From contig CM039464.1 of the NCBI GenBank assembly GCA_022414725.1, positions 34,642,027 to 34,706,026 of the forward strand: a DNA stretch of 64,000 bases, written 5' to 3'. Shown here piece by piece: positions 42,457 through 54,900 of this stretch. The DNA is from Microglena sp. YARC (lineage: Eukaryota; Chlorophyta; Chlorophyceae; Chlamydomonadales; Chlamydomonadaceae). Under the pieces are notes generated by a model. The model saw only the letters and a program-made list of their open reading frames with translations. It had not been told where the DNA came from and did no database searches. Position 1 is the first letter of the stretch; every line of letters starts with the position of its first letter. A program made the translations under genes and the position numbers.

Positions 42457-44846
42457 ATCCTATAAAAGTCCTGACTGCATCTGGCCACACCTACATCACT
42501 AAGTCTGGCACAGCCCTCATCAGAGGAGAAAATGGAAGACTCCACAAACTCCTCAATGTCCACCTCACTTCAGATCAGTCCACACCCAATTTGTTCTCCA
42601 TGGCATCAGCTATTAAAAACAACCCCAATATGGAAGTCCAATTCAACTCTCATGAATGCACCATGACCATCAACAACAAAGTTCTCATCTCAAGACCAAA
42701 GAAACGTAGCCTCTACCTAGTCCCAGTTGTCAAAGCGGATCCTACAATCATCAGAGGATCAGAATACAAAACAGCTGTGGCCCTAGCAGCCGTTTCTAGG
42801 AAAACTCCCATGACAGCAGAACTACAGCACATCAGACTTAGGCACCTAGCATACAGTTCCTTAGCAAGGATGGCTTCAGAAGACATGGTCATTGGAAACG
42901 ACATCACCCCATCAGCATTCAACAAAATGAGAAAACAAACATGTGAAATCTGTGTTCTCTCAAAAATGGACAAGAATCCCTACCCCACTTCTCACACCAG
43001 AGCTACCAGACCCATGGCCATCATTCACATTGACATGAGTTTTAAGATGAAAATCCCCAGCCTCAATGGAAGCCTCTACTTCCAAGGCATTCTAGATGAC
43101 TACTCCAAATACTCCATTGTCACATTCCACAGGACCAAGGATACAGTAGCCAGGGACACCATCACAGAGCTTGAACGATATGAAGTCCTCACCCAGAACA
43201 AAATAGGGACCATTTTCTGCGACAATGGATCTGAATACCTCTGCATTAAATTCAAAAACTGGTGCAAACAAAAAGGAATAACCCTCAACTTCACAGTCCC
43301 AGGTAACCCATCCACCAATGGTGCAGCAGAACGCCTCAGCAGAACTTTGCATGACAGATCTACAGCCCTCCTCCTTTCCTCCAAATTCCCCAACAGGTAC
43401 TGGGCAGAAATGGTAAAGAGTGCAAGCATCCTCAGGAACCTCTCCCCTACCTCTGAATCTAATAAAACTCCATATGAAATGTTCCATGGAACCAAACCCA
43501 AGATTGACCATCTCAGGACCATTGGATGCACAGCATATGTCCATGTACCACCTAAATCAAGATCATTCAAGTCCTCACCCTCAGCAAAAATCACCAGACT
43601 TATTGGATACTCAGAATCAAGAAAAGCCTACAGAGTAGTAGACTCTGCCCACAAGATATTTGATGCAAGAGATATCAGTTTCAATGAATTTGAAAACTTG
43701 GCAGGACAGAAAGGATTCCCAGGTGCAGATGCTGTCATCCTAGGAAACTATGAAGAAGATATCCCGGTAGAAGTTGATGATGACACCATTCCACCTATCC
43801 CACCTGTCACCACCCCATCTGAACTCAAAGACATGGAATTCTACCAGGCCAGACTTGCCAGGATGCAAGCCAACCCTCCCATGTGGGGGTCCCCAGATGG
43901 TCTATCTTCCAGCCCTGACACAGTGTACCAACCTACCCTTACAGCACCCACCCTTATGCCAGCAGCCAGTGCACCCACCAACAATACAGTAGAGCAAGGA
44001 GGTGAACACAATCCTCACCAACCACCATCAGCAGATCCCACCAGCCCTACCAATCTGCATCACCAAGAGCTAGCCATCCCCACCAGCCCTGACATTTCAC
44101 CACCACCAGAAGTAGACTCCTCTCTAGTTGAACCCAGGAGATTTGGCAGAGGCAGACACTCACCCAACTTCCTAGCTTTCCTAGCTGCAGACCAAATGAT
44201 CATTCCAAAAAATGAGAAAGAAGCACTCTCTGGTCCCCAAGCTAAAGAATGGAAAGCTGCTATGGAAGAAGAATTAGCAGCACTTGCAGAAATGAACACC
44301 TGGTCTCTCTCAGAACTACCCCCAGGATCCAAAGCAATAGGAACAAAATGGGTATTCGACATCAAACGATCAGTTGATGGAGAGATTGTCAGATACAAAG
44401 CAAGGCTAGTAGCCAAAGGATATGCTCAGCGCCCAGGCATGGACTATGATAAAGTGTTTGCTCCTGTTTCAAAACATGCTACCATCCGTTACATCCTCTC
44501 CATGGCAGCAACCCCCCAGGCATATCTAGCACAGTTAGATGTCTCCACTACATTCCTCAATGGCATAGTTGAAGAAGAACTGTACTGCACCCAACCACCT
44601 GGTTTTGAACAAGACCACAGAGTCTGCCGCATGTGGAAATGCCTCTATGGCTTAAAGCAGGCACCCCGCCAATGGTACCTCAAGGTCAAAGAAGATATGA
44701 CTGCTATAGGATTCGGGGAGGTTGAGGAAGACAAGGGGGAGCAATCTCATGGGCATCCAAGATCCAGGCATCTGCTACAGCTCTGTCCACAACAGAGGCC
44801 GAGTTCATGGCAGCTACCTCTGCAGCCCAAGAGGGAATGTGGTTGA
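42450..44846 (+). CDS. pol: Copia pol: protease end, integrase, partial reverse transcriptase
   Basis: Counting from the codon at 42,591, the integrase has an HHCC-type finger (H80, H85, C118, C121) and the catalytic triad D148-X62-D211-X35-E247. The reverse transcriptase region shows KWVFDIKRSVDG, YKARLVAKGY, QLDVSTTFLNG and YGLKQAPRQWY. It breaks off after MTAIGFGE, before the catalytic YVDD motif. The remaining codons to 44,846 are out of frame with RNase H. Integrase looks intact; reverse transcriptase cannot work. Confidence 0.88.
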   Translation, partial: DINPIKVLTASGHTYITKSGTALIRGENGRLHKLLNVHLTSDQSTPNLFSMASAIKNNPNMEVQFNSHECTMTINNKVLISRPKKRSLYLVPVVKADPTIIRGSEYKTAVALAAVSRKTPMTAELQHIRLRHLAYSSLARMASEDMVIGNDITPSAFNKMRKQTCEICVLSKMDKNPYPTSHTRATRPMAIIHIDMSFKMKIPSLNGSLYFQGILDDYSKYSIVTFHRTKDTVARDTITELERYEVLTQNKIGTIFCDNGSEYLCIKFKNWCKQKGITLNFTVPGNPSTNGAAERLSRTLHDRSTALLLSSKFPNRYWAEMVKSASILRNLSPTSESNKTPYEMFHGTKPKIDHLRTIGCTAYVHVPPKSRSFKSSPSAKITRLIGYSESRKAYRVVDSAHKIFDARDISFNEFENLAGQKGFPGADAVILGNYEEDIPVEVDDDTIPPIPPVTTPSELKDMEFYQARLARMQANPPMWGSPDGLSSSPDTVYQPTLTAPTLMPAASAPTNNTVEQGGEHNPHQPPSADPTSPTNLHHQELAIPTSPDISPPPEVDSSLVEPRRFGRGRHSPNFLAFLAADQMIIPKNEKEALSGPQAKEWKAAMEEELAALAEMNTWSLSELPPGSKAIGTKWVFDIKRSVDGEIVRYKARLVAKGYAQRPGMDYDKVFAPVSKHATIRYILSMAATPQAYLAQLDVSTTFLNGIVEEELYCTQPPGFEQDHRVCRMWKCLYGLKQAPRQWYLKVKEDMTAIGFGEVEEDKGEQSHGHPRSRHLLQLCPQQRPSSWQLPLQPKRECG

Positions 44847-45136
44847 GAAAACTACAACACTCTGTCACAGGCATAGTTCCCCCTGCTCTCACCATTAATG
44901 GTGACAACCAAGCTGCACTCAGTGCCTGGAACCTAGAGAAGCTGTCCTCCAGGCTGAAGCACATGGATACCAGGTTCTACTTCCTCAAGGAGCAGTCCAA
45001 GAAAGAAGGCATCAAACTGAACTGGATACCCATTGCTGCCAACATGTCTGACATGCTCACCAAAGCTCTGCCCAGGGCCAAGTTCTGTGACTTCAGAGAC
45101 AAGATTGGCTGCATTGGCAAGCTCAAGATGGAATAA
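44741..45136 (+). pseudogene. Copia RNase H C-terminal part
   Basis: In a different frame from reverse transcriptase this reads AISWASKIQASATALSTTEA, then DNQAALSAW, KHMDTRFYFLKEQSK and MLTKALPRAKF, the standard copia RNase H end. Its own start is missing because of the deletion at about 44,715-44,740. Confidence 0.88.
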
Positions 45137-45551
45137 CTCTAGATGCACTCATCAGCACCTTTAATCTGGTATCATTCTATTCCCTGATCAGGGGGAGTCA
45201 TGAGTTTGCCACTCTAAATTGCTGACTTCAGTTTTTCCCTTCTAGCTTTATAACCTAGCATGACCATACCACCCTTCCTGGCAGCTATCAGCTGGAATCC
45301 AGTCCATGTTAAATATATCTTGTCTAAAGCTCCCCTTTATCCTAGATCAGGATTCTCCTCTTGCTCTGTACCTCAACATGTACATCTGAGCTCTCCTCCT
45401 ACTGTGACTACCTACCAAGCCTGACCCCACGCTCCTTGGTAATCACATTATTACATAGTTAGTATATTTTGCACTCTAGCTTCCCTTTTACTTTGTACCT
45501 CCTAAATTCCAGGAATTCTTCTGAATGAAGAACACCAGGAATTGGGGGGGA
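45137..45551 (+). other. Copia 3' untranslated region and polypurine tract
   Basis: About 400 bp without a gene, ending in the G-rich tract that primes plus-strand synthesis. Confidence 0.7.
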
Positions 45552-45800
45552 TGTTATAGACCGGTTTTCCCGGTCCAGCTAGAGTGTCTTAGTGTGCCAG
45601 GCTCTCCGCCTGGAAGCTTCCGCTGTAGTGCCTCTGCCCGATAGGGCCAGCACCCAGCGGCGGCAGTACCCCGAGGTACTGTCGCCTTTCCCTTCTTATA
45701 CATGCCAAGTCGCCTGACATGGTATCACGCATGTAAGCATATGTTGCCGTAGTCCCTTCCCTGTGTCAGTACTTACAATATAACGCTCCGGAAAGTTAAA
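45552..45800 (+). repeat. 3' LTR
   Basis: 249 bp, about 96% identical to the 5' LTR, ending GGAAAGTTAAA before AGACT. Confidence 0.9.
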
Positions 45801-45883
45801 AGACTCAAAGGGTTATATGTCATAGGCGGAGTCAATCCTACTCATAACAAGAGAGTAGGCACCCATTAAACCAAAATCAAGTC

Positions 45884-45984
45884 AAACGCCATGGTAGCTT
45901 TGTCCAGGCATAGTAGCAGTCCGTTCTCTACCGCTGTAAGACGGGGCTCCCTTGATATCATGCCCTACAAGGCGTTATCATTAC
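45884..45984 (+). mobile_element. SINE body copy
   Basis: ACGCCATGGTAGCTTTGTCC through AAGGCGTTATCATTAC matches the SINE body family. It lies just beyond the copia element. The head is unclear. Confidence 0.65.
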
Positions 45985-46414
45985 TTTGGGTATCTTGGAG
46001 AGTGTGAGACTACTGCGAGACACTGGAGAGATAGTAGCAACTGATAGATTACAGTAAGGAATTGATTGCAACATGCCGCAGGGGCGAGCATGATATACTA
46101 GCCGGTGGCAGTACAGTAGTACTGCACGGCGGTGCACATGATCTCATGGACACGTGCACAGTGCAGAGCCATTCAGTGACTACACACTGGCTTCTCTGAG
46201 CAACTCAGTAGCCGGTATATAATCCGGTCTACAACATTCCTAGGTGCCCTTAGGTTGGAGGGAGCTGCCGACCCATGACCAATCACACACGTCGGCTAAC
46301 CAAGCTTAGGCAGCAGGGCAGGTCCCTTGAGTCTAGCTGAATTTGAACTTGAACTTGGTTACATGGCTACAGTCAGCAATTTGGCTGCTCTTAGGCAGTG
46401 AAAGACAAGTTTTA

Positions 46415-46620
46415 TGCAGCGTCGCCTGCGAAGCTAAAAAATAACGGAGTGTGATCGCGAGGGAGCGACAGGTGGCAACGGAAGCGAGTTGGTTACGAGG
46501 CCGTTGGCTGACGTGTCGGGCTTCATCGCGGTAAGATGGATGGATGGATGGTCGGGCGGACAAATGGGTAACACTCGGGGCTCCCGCCCCCCAGAAGGGG
46601 GGGGCTCCGCCAAAACAATA
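46415..46620 (-). repeat. Dispersed repeat family D, copy 4
   Basis: A nearly complete inverted copy from GCAGCGTCGCCTGCGAAGC to GGGGGGGCTCCGCC. Confidence 0.85.
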
Positions 46621-46734
46621 TATCACAAGTAAGCTGCTAGATTGACTTCCGATATGAATTCGGTGATACAGAACTATCTAGGCTGGACTGTCAAAGAGGT
46701 GCCCCTCTTGGTTAGATCCGGCTGCACAATAAAT

Positions 46735-46830
46735 AAATACATGCATGAATAAATTACTAGTACGCCTTATTACGAGGCGTGCGGTTGAGGGGGCCAGCCT
46801 GTTTGATATCACTGGGGGCAACCGCTTTGC
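46735..46830 (-). repeat. Dispersed repeat family E copy
   Basis: AATAAATACATGCATG, then AGTACGCCTTATTACGAGGC and GGGGGCCAGCCTGTT. Two more copies lie in tandem at 48,605-48,790. It lies just past the stop codon of the WD40 gene. Confidence 0.75.
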
Positions 46831-46982
46831 TGCACACTTACTCCAGTGTGCAGGTGGGGGAGTGGGGGAGTGGGGGAGGTTGAGGCTGACGTCGACCTGG
46901 TGTCAAATTTGTCACGTGGGGCCAATGACGCCAATTGTTTATCAAAATTGTCGTGCTTTCTTCATCGCGGTATTCCAACAAA

Positions 46983-47158
46983 CTAGAAGTGATACAGCAT
47001 GGCCTTCCCATCATCACCAGAGCACATCAATCGATCTTCACACACTTCAAGGCACCTCACAGCGGCCTTGTTGGCACCAATAGCGTACAGCAGGTCTCCA
47101 CTGGCTATGTCGACGAAGTACACCTGGCCATTACCCAGGCCCACTATGGCAATGCCAC
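46983..47158 (-). CDS. WD40 gene, last exon
   Basis: Acceptor GCTTACAG|GTGGCATTGCC, phase 1. It encodes GGIAIVGLGNGQVYFVD, the last blade, and MLYHF before TAG. Confidence 0.88.
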
Positions 47159-48836
47159 CTGTAAGCATTGAACACGAATGGAAGAGGTTGAGAAAGAGAA
47201 AGAGTGGTATAGGGAGGTACATGTTATGACAAGGAAGATTATAACATTACATTACATTACATTACATTACATTACATTACATTGCATTACATTACATTAC
47301 ATTACATTACATTACATTACATTACATGTGAAAGTCTACTTGACACCGCGAGGCTGTATGAGACTCAATGCTTTAAACAAAAATAAAAAGCACCCACAAA
47401 GCAAAACAACCAATTGCATCAGGGGTGTGTCGAGGACAAACAAACCAAACTCCTAACCGCCGTTTTAGTGGCGTAGGTATTAAACCCCTTAGAGCAGGAC
47501 CCAGATCTCAACCACTAACAGTGGCGGAGGTAAGAAGCTAACAAATGAGAAGTCACAAGAAAAAAAAGGAGAATAAATTACGGTGCCACTAAGCAGTCCA
47601 GGGCTTCCTGTCTTGCTCTTCTACAAGTAGAAAGATAGTCGGCTAGGTTGCTCCAAAAAGTCCATGCTAGTTAGTCCATGCTAGTTAGTCCATGCTAGTT
47701 AGTCCATGCTAGTTAGTCCATGCTAGTTAGTCCATGCTAGTTAGTCCATGCTAGTTAGTCAATGCTAGTTAGTGCCATTTCCATTCATAAAGGTTCTGAA
47801 TGTGGAATCGCAGAATTCCACATTCCATACGGTTAAGTCGGTATCCTCATGGACATGCCTATACATATCTGTAAATAGCTTCTGGTAGCGGAGGCGAATA
47901 TCATTATGAAAAGGGCACTCAAACATATGCATTTCATCCCCAGGTTTTTGGAATTATGAGTGGCTATGTCTACAAAGTACACCTGGCCATTACCCAGGCC
48001 CACAACGGCAATGCCACTTCCAGGCAGTGAACAATGGAAGAGGTAGATGAAGATGATGAGTGGTATAGGTAGACACATGTTATGATGGGGAAGATTATGA
48101 GTGGCTATGTCTACAAAGTACACCTGGCCATTACCCAAGCCCACAACGGCAATGCCACCTCCAGGCAGTGAACAATGGAAGAGGTAGATGGAGATGATGA
48201 GTGGTATAGGTAGGCACATGTTATGAAGGGGAAGATTATGAGTGGCTATGTCTACAAAGTACACCTGGCCATTACCCAGGCCCACAGCGGCAATGCCACC
48301 TCCAGGCAGTGAACTATGGAAGAGGTAGATGAAGATGTAGATGAAGATGATGAGTGATATAGGGAGGCACATGTGTTGGCAGCAGGGTACTTCAATTGAC
48401 CAAATTGGCCAGCGCTTTAGCACACGTGGAAGAAAACAAACTGCGCTTTGCAGTGCAAAAAGCGCAAAAATTTCTTGCTACGCCCACAGGGGGTTGCAAA
48501 AAACTGCGCGAAACGCGCAGTGGAGCTCAAAAAGGCAGCGCGCCAGCGCGCAATAGCGCGCGCTTGGAAGTACCCTGGTTGGCAGAACATACTCAACCAA
48601 TACATACAAAAGTAGTACGCCATATTACGAGGTGTACGGTTGAGGGGGCCAGCCTGTTGGCTTTCACTGGGGCCAACCACCAAGCAGCAGTGTGAAGCAA
48701 TACATAAGTAGTACGCCTTATTACGAGGCGTGCGGTTGAGGGGGCCAGCCTGTTGGCTTTCACTGGGGCGAACCATCAAGCGTCAGCAGAGCACAATTTG
48801 CCTATGCAATTATTGATTATCATGTATTATTATCAT

Positions 48837-48876
<40 letters not shown>

Positions 48877-48880
48877 CATG

Positions 48881-48913
<33 letters not shown>

Positions 48914-51900
48914 GATGATGATGATTCCGTTATTATCATTATAAGTATTAGGATGATGATGATGAGGAGGAGGAGGAGAAGGAGAAGGAGGAGGAGGAGG
49001 AGGAGGAGGAGGAGGAGGAGGAGGAGGAGGAGGAGGAGGAGGAGGAACACGGTGATATGTCAAGACACCGGTTCCTTTCCTTAAAAACTATAATGCTGAG
49101 TAAGGAAGTAATATGCTGTACATTCTAACCCTGTTGTACATGCTATCAGCACTGTACTTTCTCACCCGCCCCCAGATAAAATGCATTACGTTTGCTACGT
49201 GGAACTGAGTTGGTCAGATATTGGTTGCCAAATGGCTCAAAATTGAGGGAAAGTTGGTTGATGACTGGTTGAAATTCAGTTCTGTACATGACATCCACCA
49301 TTCCTTCATGTAAGGCCCATTTGACCAAGTTGGTTAGATATCAGTTGCCTGATGGCTCGAAATTGAGGAAAAGTTAGTTGAGAATTGGTTGAATTTCAGT
49401 TCGCTACACGACGTAGACCATTCATTCATAAAGGGCCCATTTTACCGAGTCGGTTAGATAGCGGTTGCCTAATGGCTCGCAATTCGGAAAGTTTTCGGAA
49501 AGTTAGATGATAATCGGTTGGAATTCGGTTCGCTTCATGACGCAATTTGGTTCGCTTCATGACGCAATTCGGTTCGCTTCATGACGCAATTCGGAAAGTT
49601 TTCGGAAAGTTATATGATAATTGGTTGGAATTCAGTTCCCTTCATGACACTCACCATTCCTTTATCCAGGGCCCATTTTACCTGCCACTGCCAGGCTGTA
49701 AGAAAAAATAGGAAGATCTAGTAGTATTGCACTAAGCAAACGAACCTGTTGGAAGTGCCCTATCGCTACTGTGCTTTCTGACCCACCCTCAGAAAAAATG
49801 AATTATGTCTACTTCATGAAATGCAGCATTCTTTCGGCCAGGGCCCGTTTTACCTGCCACTGCCAGGCTGTAGGGAAATTAGGAAGATCTGTAGTATCGC
49901 ACAAAGCAAACGAACCTGTTGTGCGTGCTGTGCTTAGCTGTGCACCCTACTGTGCTTTCTGACCCACCCTCAGAAAAAATGAATTATGTCTACTTCATGA
50001 AATGCAGCATTCTTTCGGCCAGGGCCCGTTTTACCTGCCACTGCCAGGCTGTAGGGAAAGTTAGGAAGATCTGTAGTATCGCACAAAGCAAACGAACCTG
50101 TTGTGCGTGCAGTGCTTAGCTGTGCACCCTACTGTGCTTTCTGACCCACCCTCAGATAAAATGAATTATGTCTACTTCATGAAATGCAGCATTATTTCAG
50201 CCAGGGCCCATTTACCTGCCACTGCCAGGCTGTAGGGAAAGTTAGGAAGATCTGTAGTATTGCACAAAGCAAACGACATTCGTGGATCCAGGGTGTTCAT
50301 CTTGCCATCAGCACCACAAGTGACCACCATCCCAGCGGCAGACGGTCCACCTGAATGGCAAGGAAAGCGTTTGAATTTGATTTTGAATCTGGATTTGATT
50401 TGTGTGGCACCGGGAAAACGACATCCATGGATCCAGGGTGTTTATCTTGCCATCAGCACCACAGGTGACCACCATCCCAGCGGCAGACGGTCCACCTGAA
50501 TGGAAGGGAAGTGTTTGGATTTGATTTTTAATCTGGATTTGATTTGTGTGGCACATGGCAAACGACATCCATGGATCCAGGGTGTTTATCTTGCCATCAG
50601 CACCACAGGTGACCACCATCCCAGCGGCAGACGGTCCACCTGAATGGAAGGGAAGTGTTTGGATTTGATTTTTAATCTGGATTTGATTTGTGTGGCACCG
50701 GGAAAACGACATCCATGGATCCAGGGTGTTTATCTTGCCATCAGCACCACAGGTGATCACCATCCCAGCTGCAGATGGTCCACCTGACCGGCAAGGGAAG
50801 CGTTTGAATTTGAATTTGGTTGAGAATTTTGTGGCTCAGGGTCTAACTTAGGGATCAGGCGCAACACGTAGACAAACTCATCTCTAAGCTGCACAGAGAA
50901 TCTATCGCCTCCTGTACCAGCATTCTTGCCACACGTCGCATGAAGGAGTCCCTCCCGCCTGGAGGGTGACACTCACTATGTCTTCCATGGTGACTTCCCC
51001 CAGCGGCGGCGTACGGGAGAGTCCCCTTAACACCACGCCCCTCCAGGCGTTATTATTTCTATTTTTTTCCTCAGGGCAGAGCCCCCCTCCCCCCCCCCCC
51101 CCCCTCCCCCTCTTATCTTGTCTTCCCTGGGTGTATCGACATGTTTCAACAGTACCGGCATATGCTCACGGTTCTCAATTCATATCAAACATGCGGTACA
51201 AAATATTTTTTCTTGCCCCCCCCCCTCGCTCAGGGCTCATGAAATGTGAGGGTCCTGCATAAGCATCTTGCCATCAGCACCCCAGGTGACCACCACCCCA
51301 GCAGCAGACGGTCCACCTGGACCGCAAGGGAAGTGCTTGGATTTTATTTGTATTTAGGATTGTGTTTAGGATTTGCATTTTTATTTAAATCATTTGCATC
51401 TGGATTTGAATCTGGATCTGGATTTGAATCTGGATCTGGATCTGGATTTGAATCTGGATCTGGATTTGAATCTGGATCTGGATTTGAATCTGGATCTGGA
51501 TTTGAATCTGGATCAGGATTTGAATCTGGATCTGGATTTGAATCTGGATCTGGATTTGAATCTGGATCTGGATTTGAATCTGGATCTGGATTTGAATCTG
51601 GATCTGGATTTGAATCTGGATCTGGATTTGAATCTGGATCTGGATTTGAATCTGGATCTGGATTTGAATCTGGATCTGGATTTGAATCTGGATCTGGATT
51701 TGAATCTGGATCTGGATTTGAATCTGGATCTGGATTTGAATCTGGATCTGGATTTGAATCTGGATCTGGATTTGAATCTGGATCTGGATTTGAATCTGGA
51801 TCTGGATTTGAATTTTGTGGCACAGGGAAAACGACATTCGTGTATCCAACGCGTTCGTATTGCCATGGGCACCACAGGGGACCACCATCCCAGCAGCAGA

Positions 51901-54900
51901 CGGGACACCTGACTGCTAGGGAACACTCTTTCTTTTTTGAGCTACTAGTGGCAGCATCCAGCCAGCTCCAACAGGCAGCCACTGGGTCAAACCCAAAGCT
52001 TGCGGCTGCATTGGAATGCATGTCATGTCAGCTCTCAGGCGCACTTGCTAGCCTTAGGTTTGGCTGAAGTACATGGAAAGGGAGCTGCCTAGAAGCTGCT
52101 ACCTGTAGCCCCCAAATAAACAGTGCTAGGGAAGTGGTTGGATTTGATTTGGATTTAGGATTGCGTTTGTAATTTGTATATTTTATTTGCATCTGGATTT
52201 GAATTTTGTGGCACAGAGAAAACGACATTCGTGGATCCCGCAAATGCATATTGCCATCAGCACCAAAAGAGATCACCATCCCAGGTGCTGACAGTCCACC
52301 TGGACCCCAAGGGAAGTGTTTGGATTTTAATTTGGATATAGGATTGGATTTAGGATTTGCATCTGTATTTGAATTTGGAGTTGAATTGTGTGGCACAGGG
52401 CAAACGACATTCGTGCATCCAGCGTGTTCATATTGCCATCAACACCAAAGATGATCACCATCCCAGCAGCAGACAGTCCATCTGAACGCAAGGGAACTGT
52501 TTGGATTTGATGAAAGTTGAAGACACCTGGCAGGTAATATCCCCAAAATAGACTATCCCAAGAGTATACTATCCCTATCCCCAAGATATCCCTATCACCA
52601 AAATAGACTATCCCAAGAGTATACTATCCCTATCCCCAAGATATCCCTATCACCAAAATATACTATCCCAAGAGTATACTATCCCTATCCCCAAGATATC
52701 CCTATCACCAAAATATACTATCCAAGAGTATACTATCCCTATCCCCAAGATATCCCTATCACCAAAATATACTATCCCAAGAGTATACTATCCCTATCCC
52801 CAAGATATCCCTATCCCCAAAATATACTATCCCAAGAGTATACTATCCCTATCCCCAAGATATCCCTATCCCCAAAATATACTATCCCAAGAGTATACTA
52901 TCCCTACCACCAAAATATACTATCCCAAGAGTATACTATCCCTATCCCCAAGATATCCCTATCCTCAAAATAGTCTATCCCAATAGTATACTATCCCTAT
53001 CCCCAAAATATCCCTAACCCCAAAATATACTATCCCTATCCCCAAAATACTCTATCCCCCCCAATTTTCTATCCCCAAAGTATAATATCCCTATCCCCAA
53101 AGTAGTCTATCCCCAAAATATACTATCCCTATCCCCCCAATATTCTATCCCCAAAATATACTATCCCTATCCCCAAAATAGTCTATCCCCCCCAATTTTC
53201 TATCCCTATCCCCCCAATATTCTATCCCCAAAGTATAATATCCCTATCCCCAAAGTAGTCTATCCCCAAAGTATATTATCCCTATCCCAAAATATACTAT
53301 CCCAATAGAAGTGAGTAGTGGAGTGCATCCTACCTGAACACACAATTAGGGTTTATGGTTCAGGGTACAACCATAAACTCGTATCCTACCTGCACACACG
53401 TGTAGGGTTTAGGGTCAAAGGTTTAGAGTTCAACCTGAAACTCACGCGCCTCCCAGTGCTCCCGTCACACGCTCGTTCACAACATGCAATGGACCCTAGA
53501 CCTGCATCCTACCTGGACACACGCCTCCCAGTGCTCCCGTCACACGCTCGTTCACAACATGCAATGGACCCTAGACCTGCATCCTACCTGGACACACGCC
53601 TCCCAGTGCTCCCGTCACACGCTCGTTCACAACATGCAATGGACCCTAGACCTGCATCCTACCTGGACACACGCCTCCCAGTGCTCCCGTCACACGCTCG
53701 TTCACAACATGCAATGGACCCTAGACCTGCATCCTACCTGGACACACGCCTCCCAGTGCTCCCGTCACACGCTCGTTCACAACATGCAATGGACCCTAGA
53801 CCTGCATCCTACCTGGACACACGCCTCCCAGTGCTCCCGGCACACGCTCGTTCACAACATGCAATGGACCCTAGACCTGCATCCTACCTGGACACACGCC
53901 TCCCAGTGCTCCCGGCACAGGCTCGTTCACAACATGCAATGGACCTTAGACCTGCATCCTACCTGGACACACGCCTCCCAGTGCTCCCGGCACAGGCTCG
54001 TTCACAACATGCAATGGACCCTAGATTTGCATCCTACCTGCACACACGTCTCCCAGGGCTCCCTTCCCACGCTCGTTCACATGCAGCTCCACTTGAGCCA
54101 CCTTGGAGTGGTCCCTGGGGTCCCAGACCTTGAGCAACCTAGGAGGACAAATACATTAATCAGTTAATTGATTAATTAATTAATTAATTAATTAATCACA
54201 CACCTTATTACGAGGATTACGAGGCATGTGGTTCGTGTGGTCCCTGGGGTGCCAGACCTTGAGCAAACTAACAGGACAATTAAATACATAAAAATAAAAA
54301 ATAAATGAAAAAATAAATTAATAAATAAATTAATTAATAGTACGCCTGCTTATGGGGCGTGAGGTTTGTGTGGTCTCCGGGTTCCCAGACCTTGAGCAAC
54401 CTAGCAGGACAAAAATACACAATTAATAGTACGCCTAATTATGAGGCTTAATGTTGGTGTGGTCTCCGGGGTCCCAGACCTTGAGCAACCTAGCAGGACA
54501 AAAATACACAATTAATAGTACGCCTAATTATGAGGCTTAATGTTGGTGTGGTCCCTGGGTTCACAGACCTTGAGCAACCTAGCAGAACAAAAATTACACA
54601 ATTAATAGAACGCCTAATTATGAGGCTTAATGTTGGTGTGGTCCCTGGGTTCACAGACCTTGAGCAACCTAGCAGAGCAAGAATTACATAATTAATAATG
54701 CCTAATTATGACGGTACGGTTAGTGTGGTCCCTGGGGTCCCAGACCTTGAGCAACCTAGCAGGACAAACGTTACATAATTAATAATGCCTAATTATGACG
54801 GTACGGTTAGTGTGGTCCCTGGGGTCCCAGACCTTGAGCAACCTAGCAGGACAAAAATTGCATAATTAATAATGCCTAATTATGAGGCGTAAGGTTAGTG

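Larger units (their letters stand above)
41323..45800 (+). mobile_element. Ty1/copia LTR retrotransposon, 4,478 bp, internally deleted
   Basis: Both LTRs (249 bp each, about 10 differences) and the 5-bp target duplication AGACT (41,318-41,322 and 45,801-45,805) are present. A polypurine tract, AGGAATTGGGGGGGA, abuts the 3' LTR. The order gag - protease - integrase - reverse transcriptase - RNase H is that of copia. A deletion removes the catalytic part of reverse transcriptase and the start of RNase H, so the copy is non-autonomous. I found no convincing tRNA primer site. Confidence 0.92.

Noticed and set aside
51246..52067. Long ORFs rich in ESGSGF, LDLN, IQIQ and NPDPDS
   Set aside because: They are translations of the 18-bp minisatellite on both strands.
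53318..54167. Plus-strand 271- and 227-codon repeat ORFs
   Set aside because: They arise from the 75-bp in-frame period of the donor-junction array; the real exon is on the minus strand.
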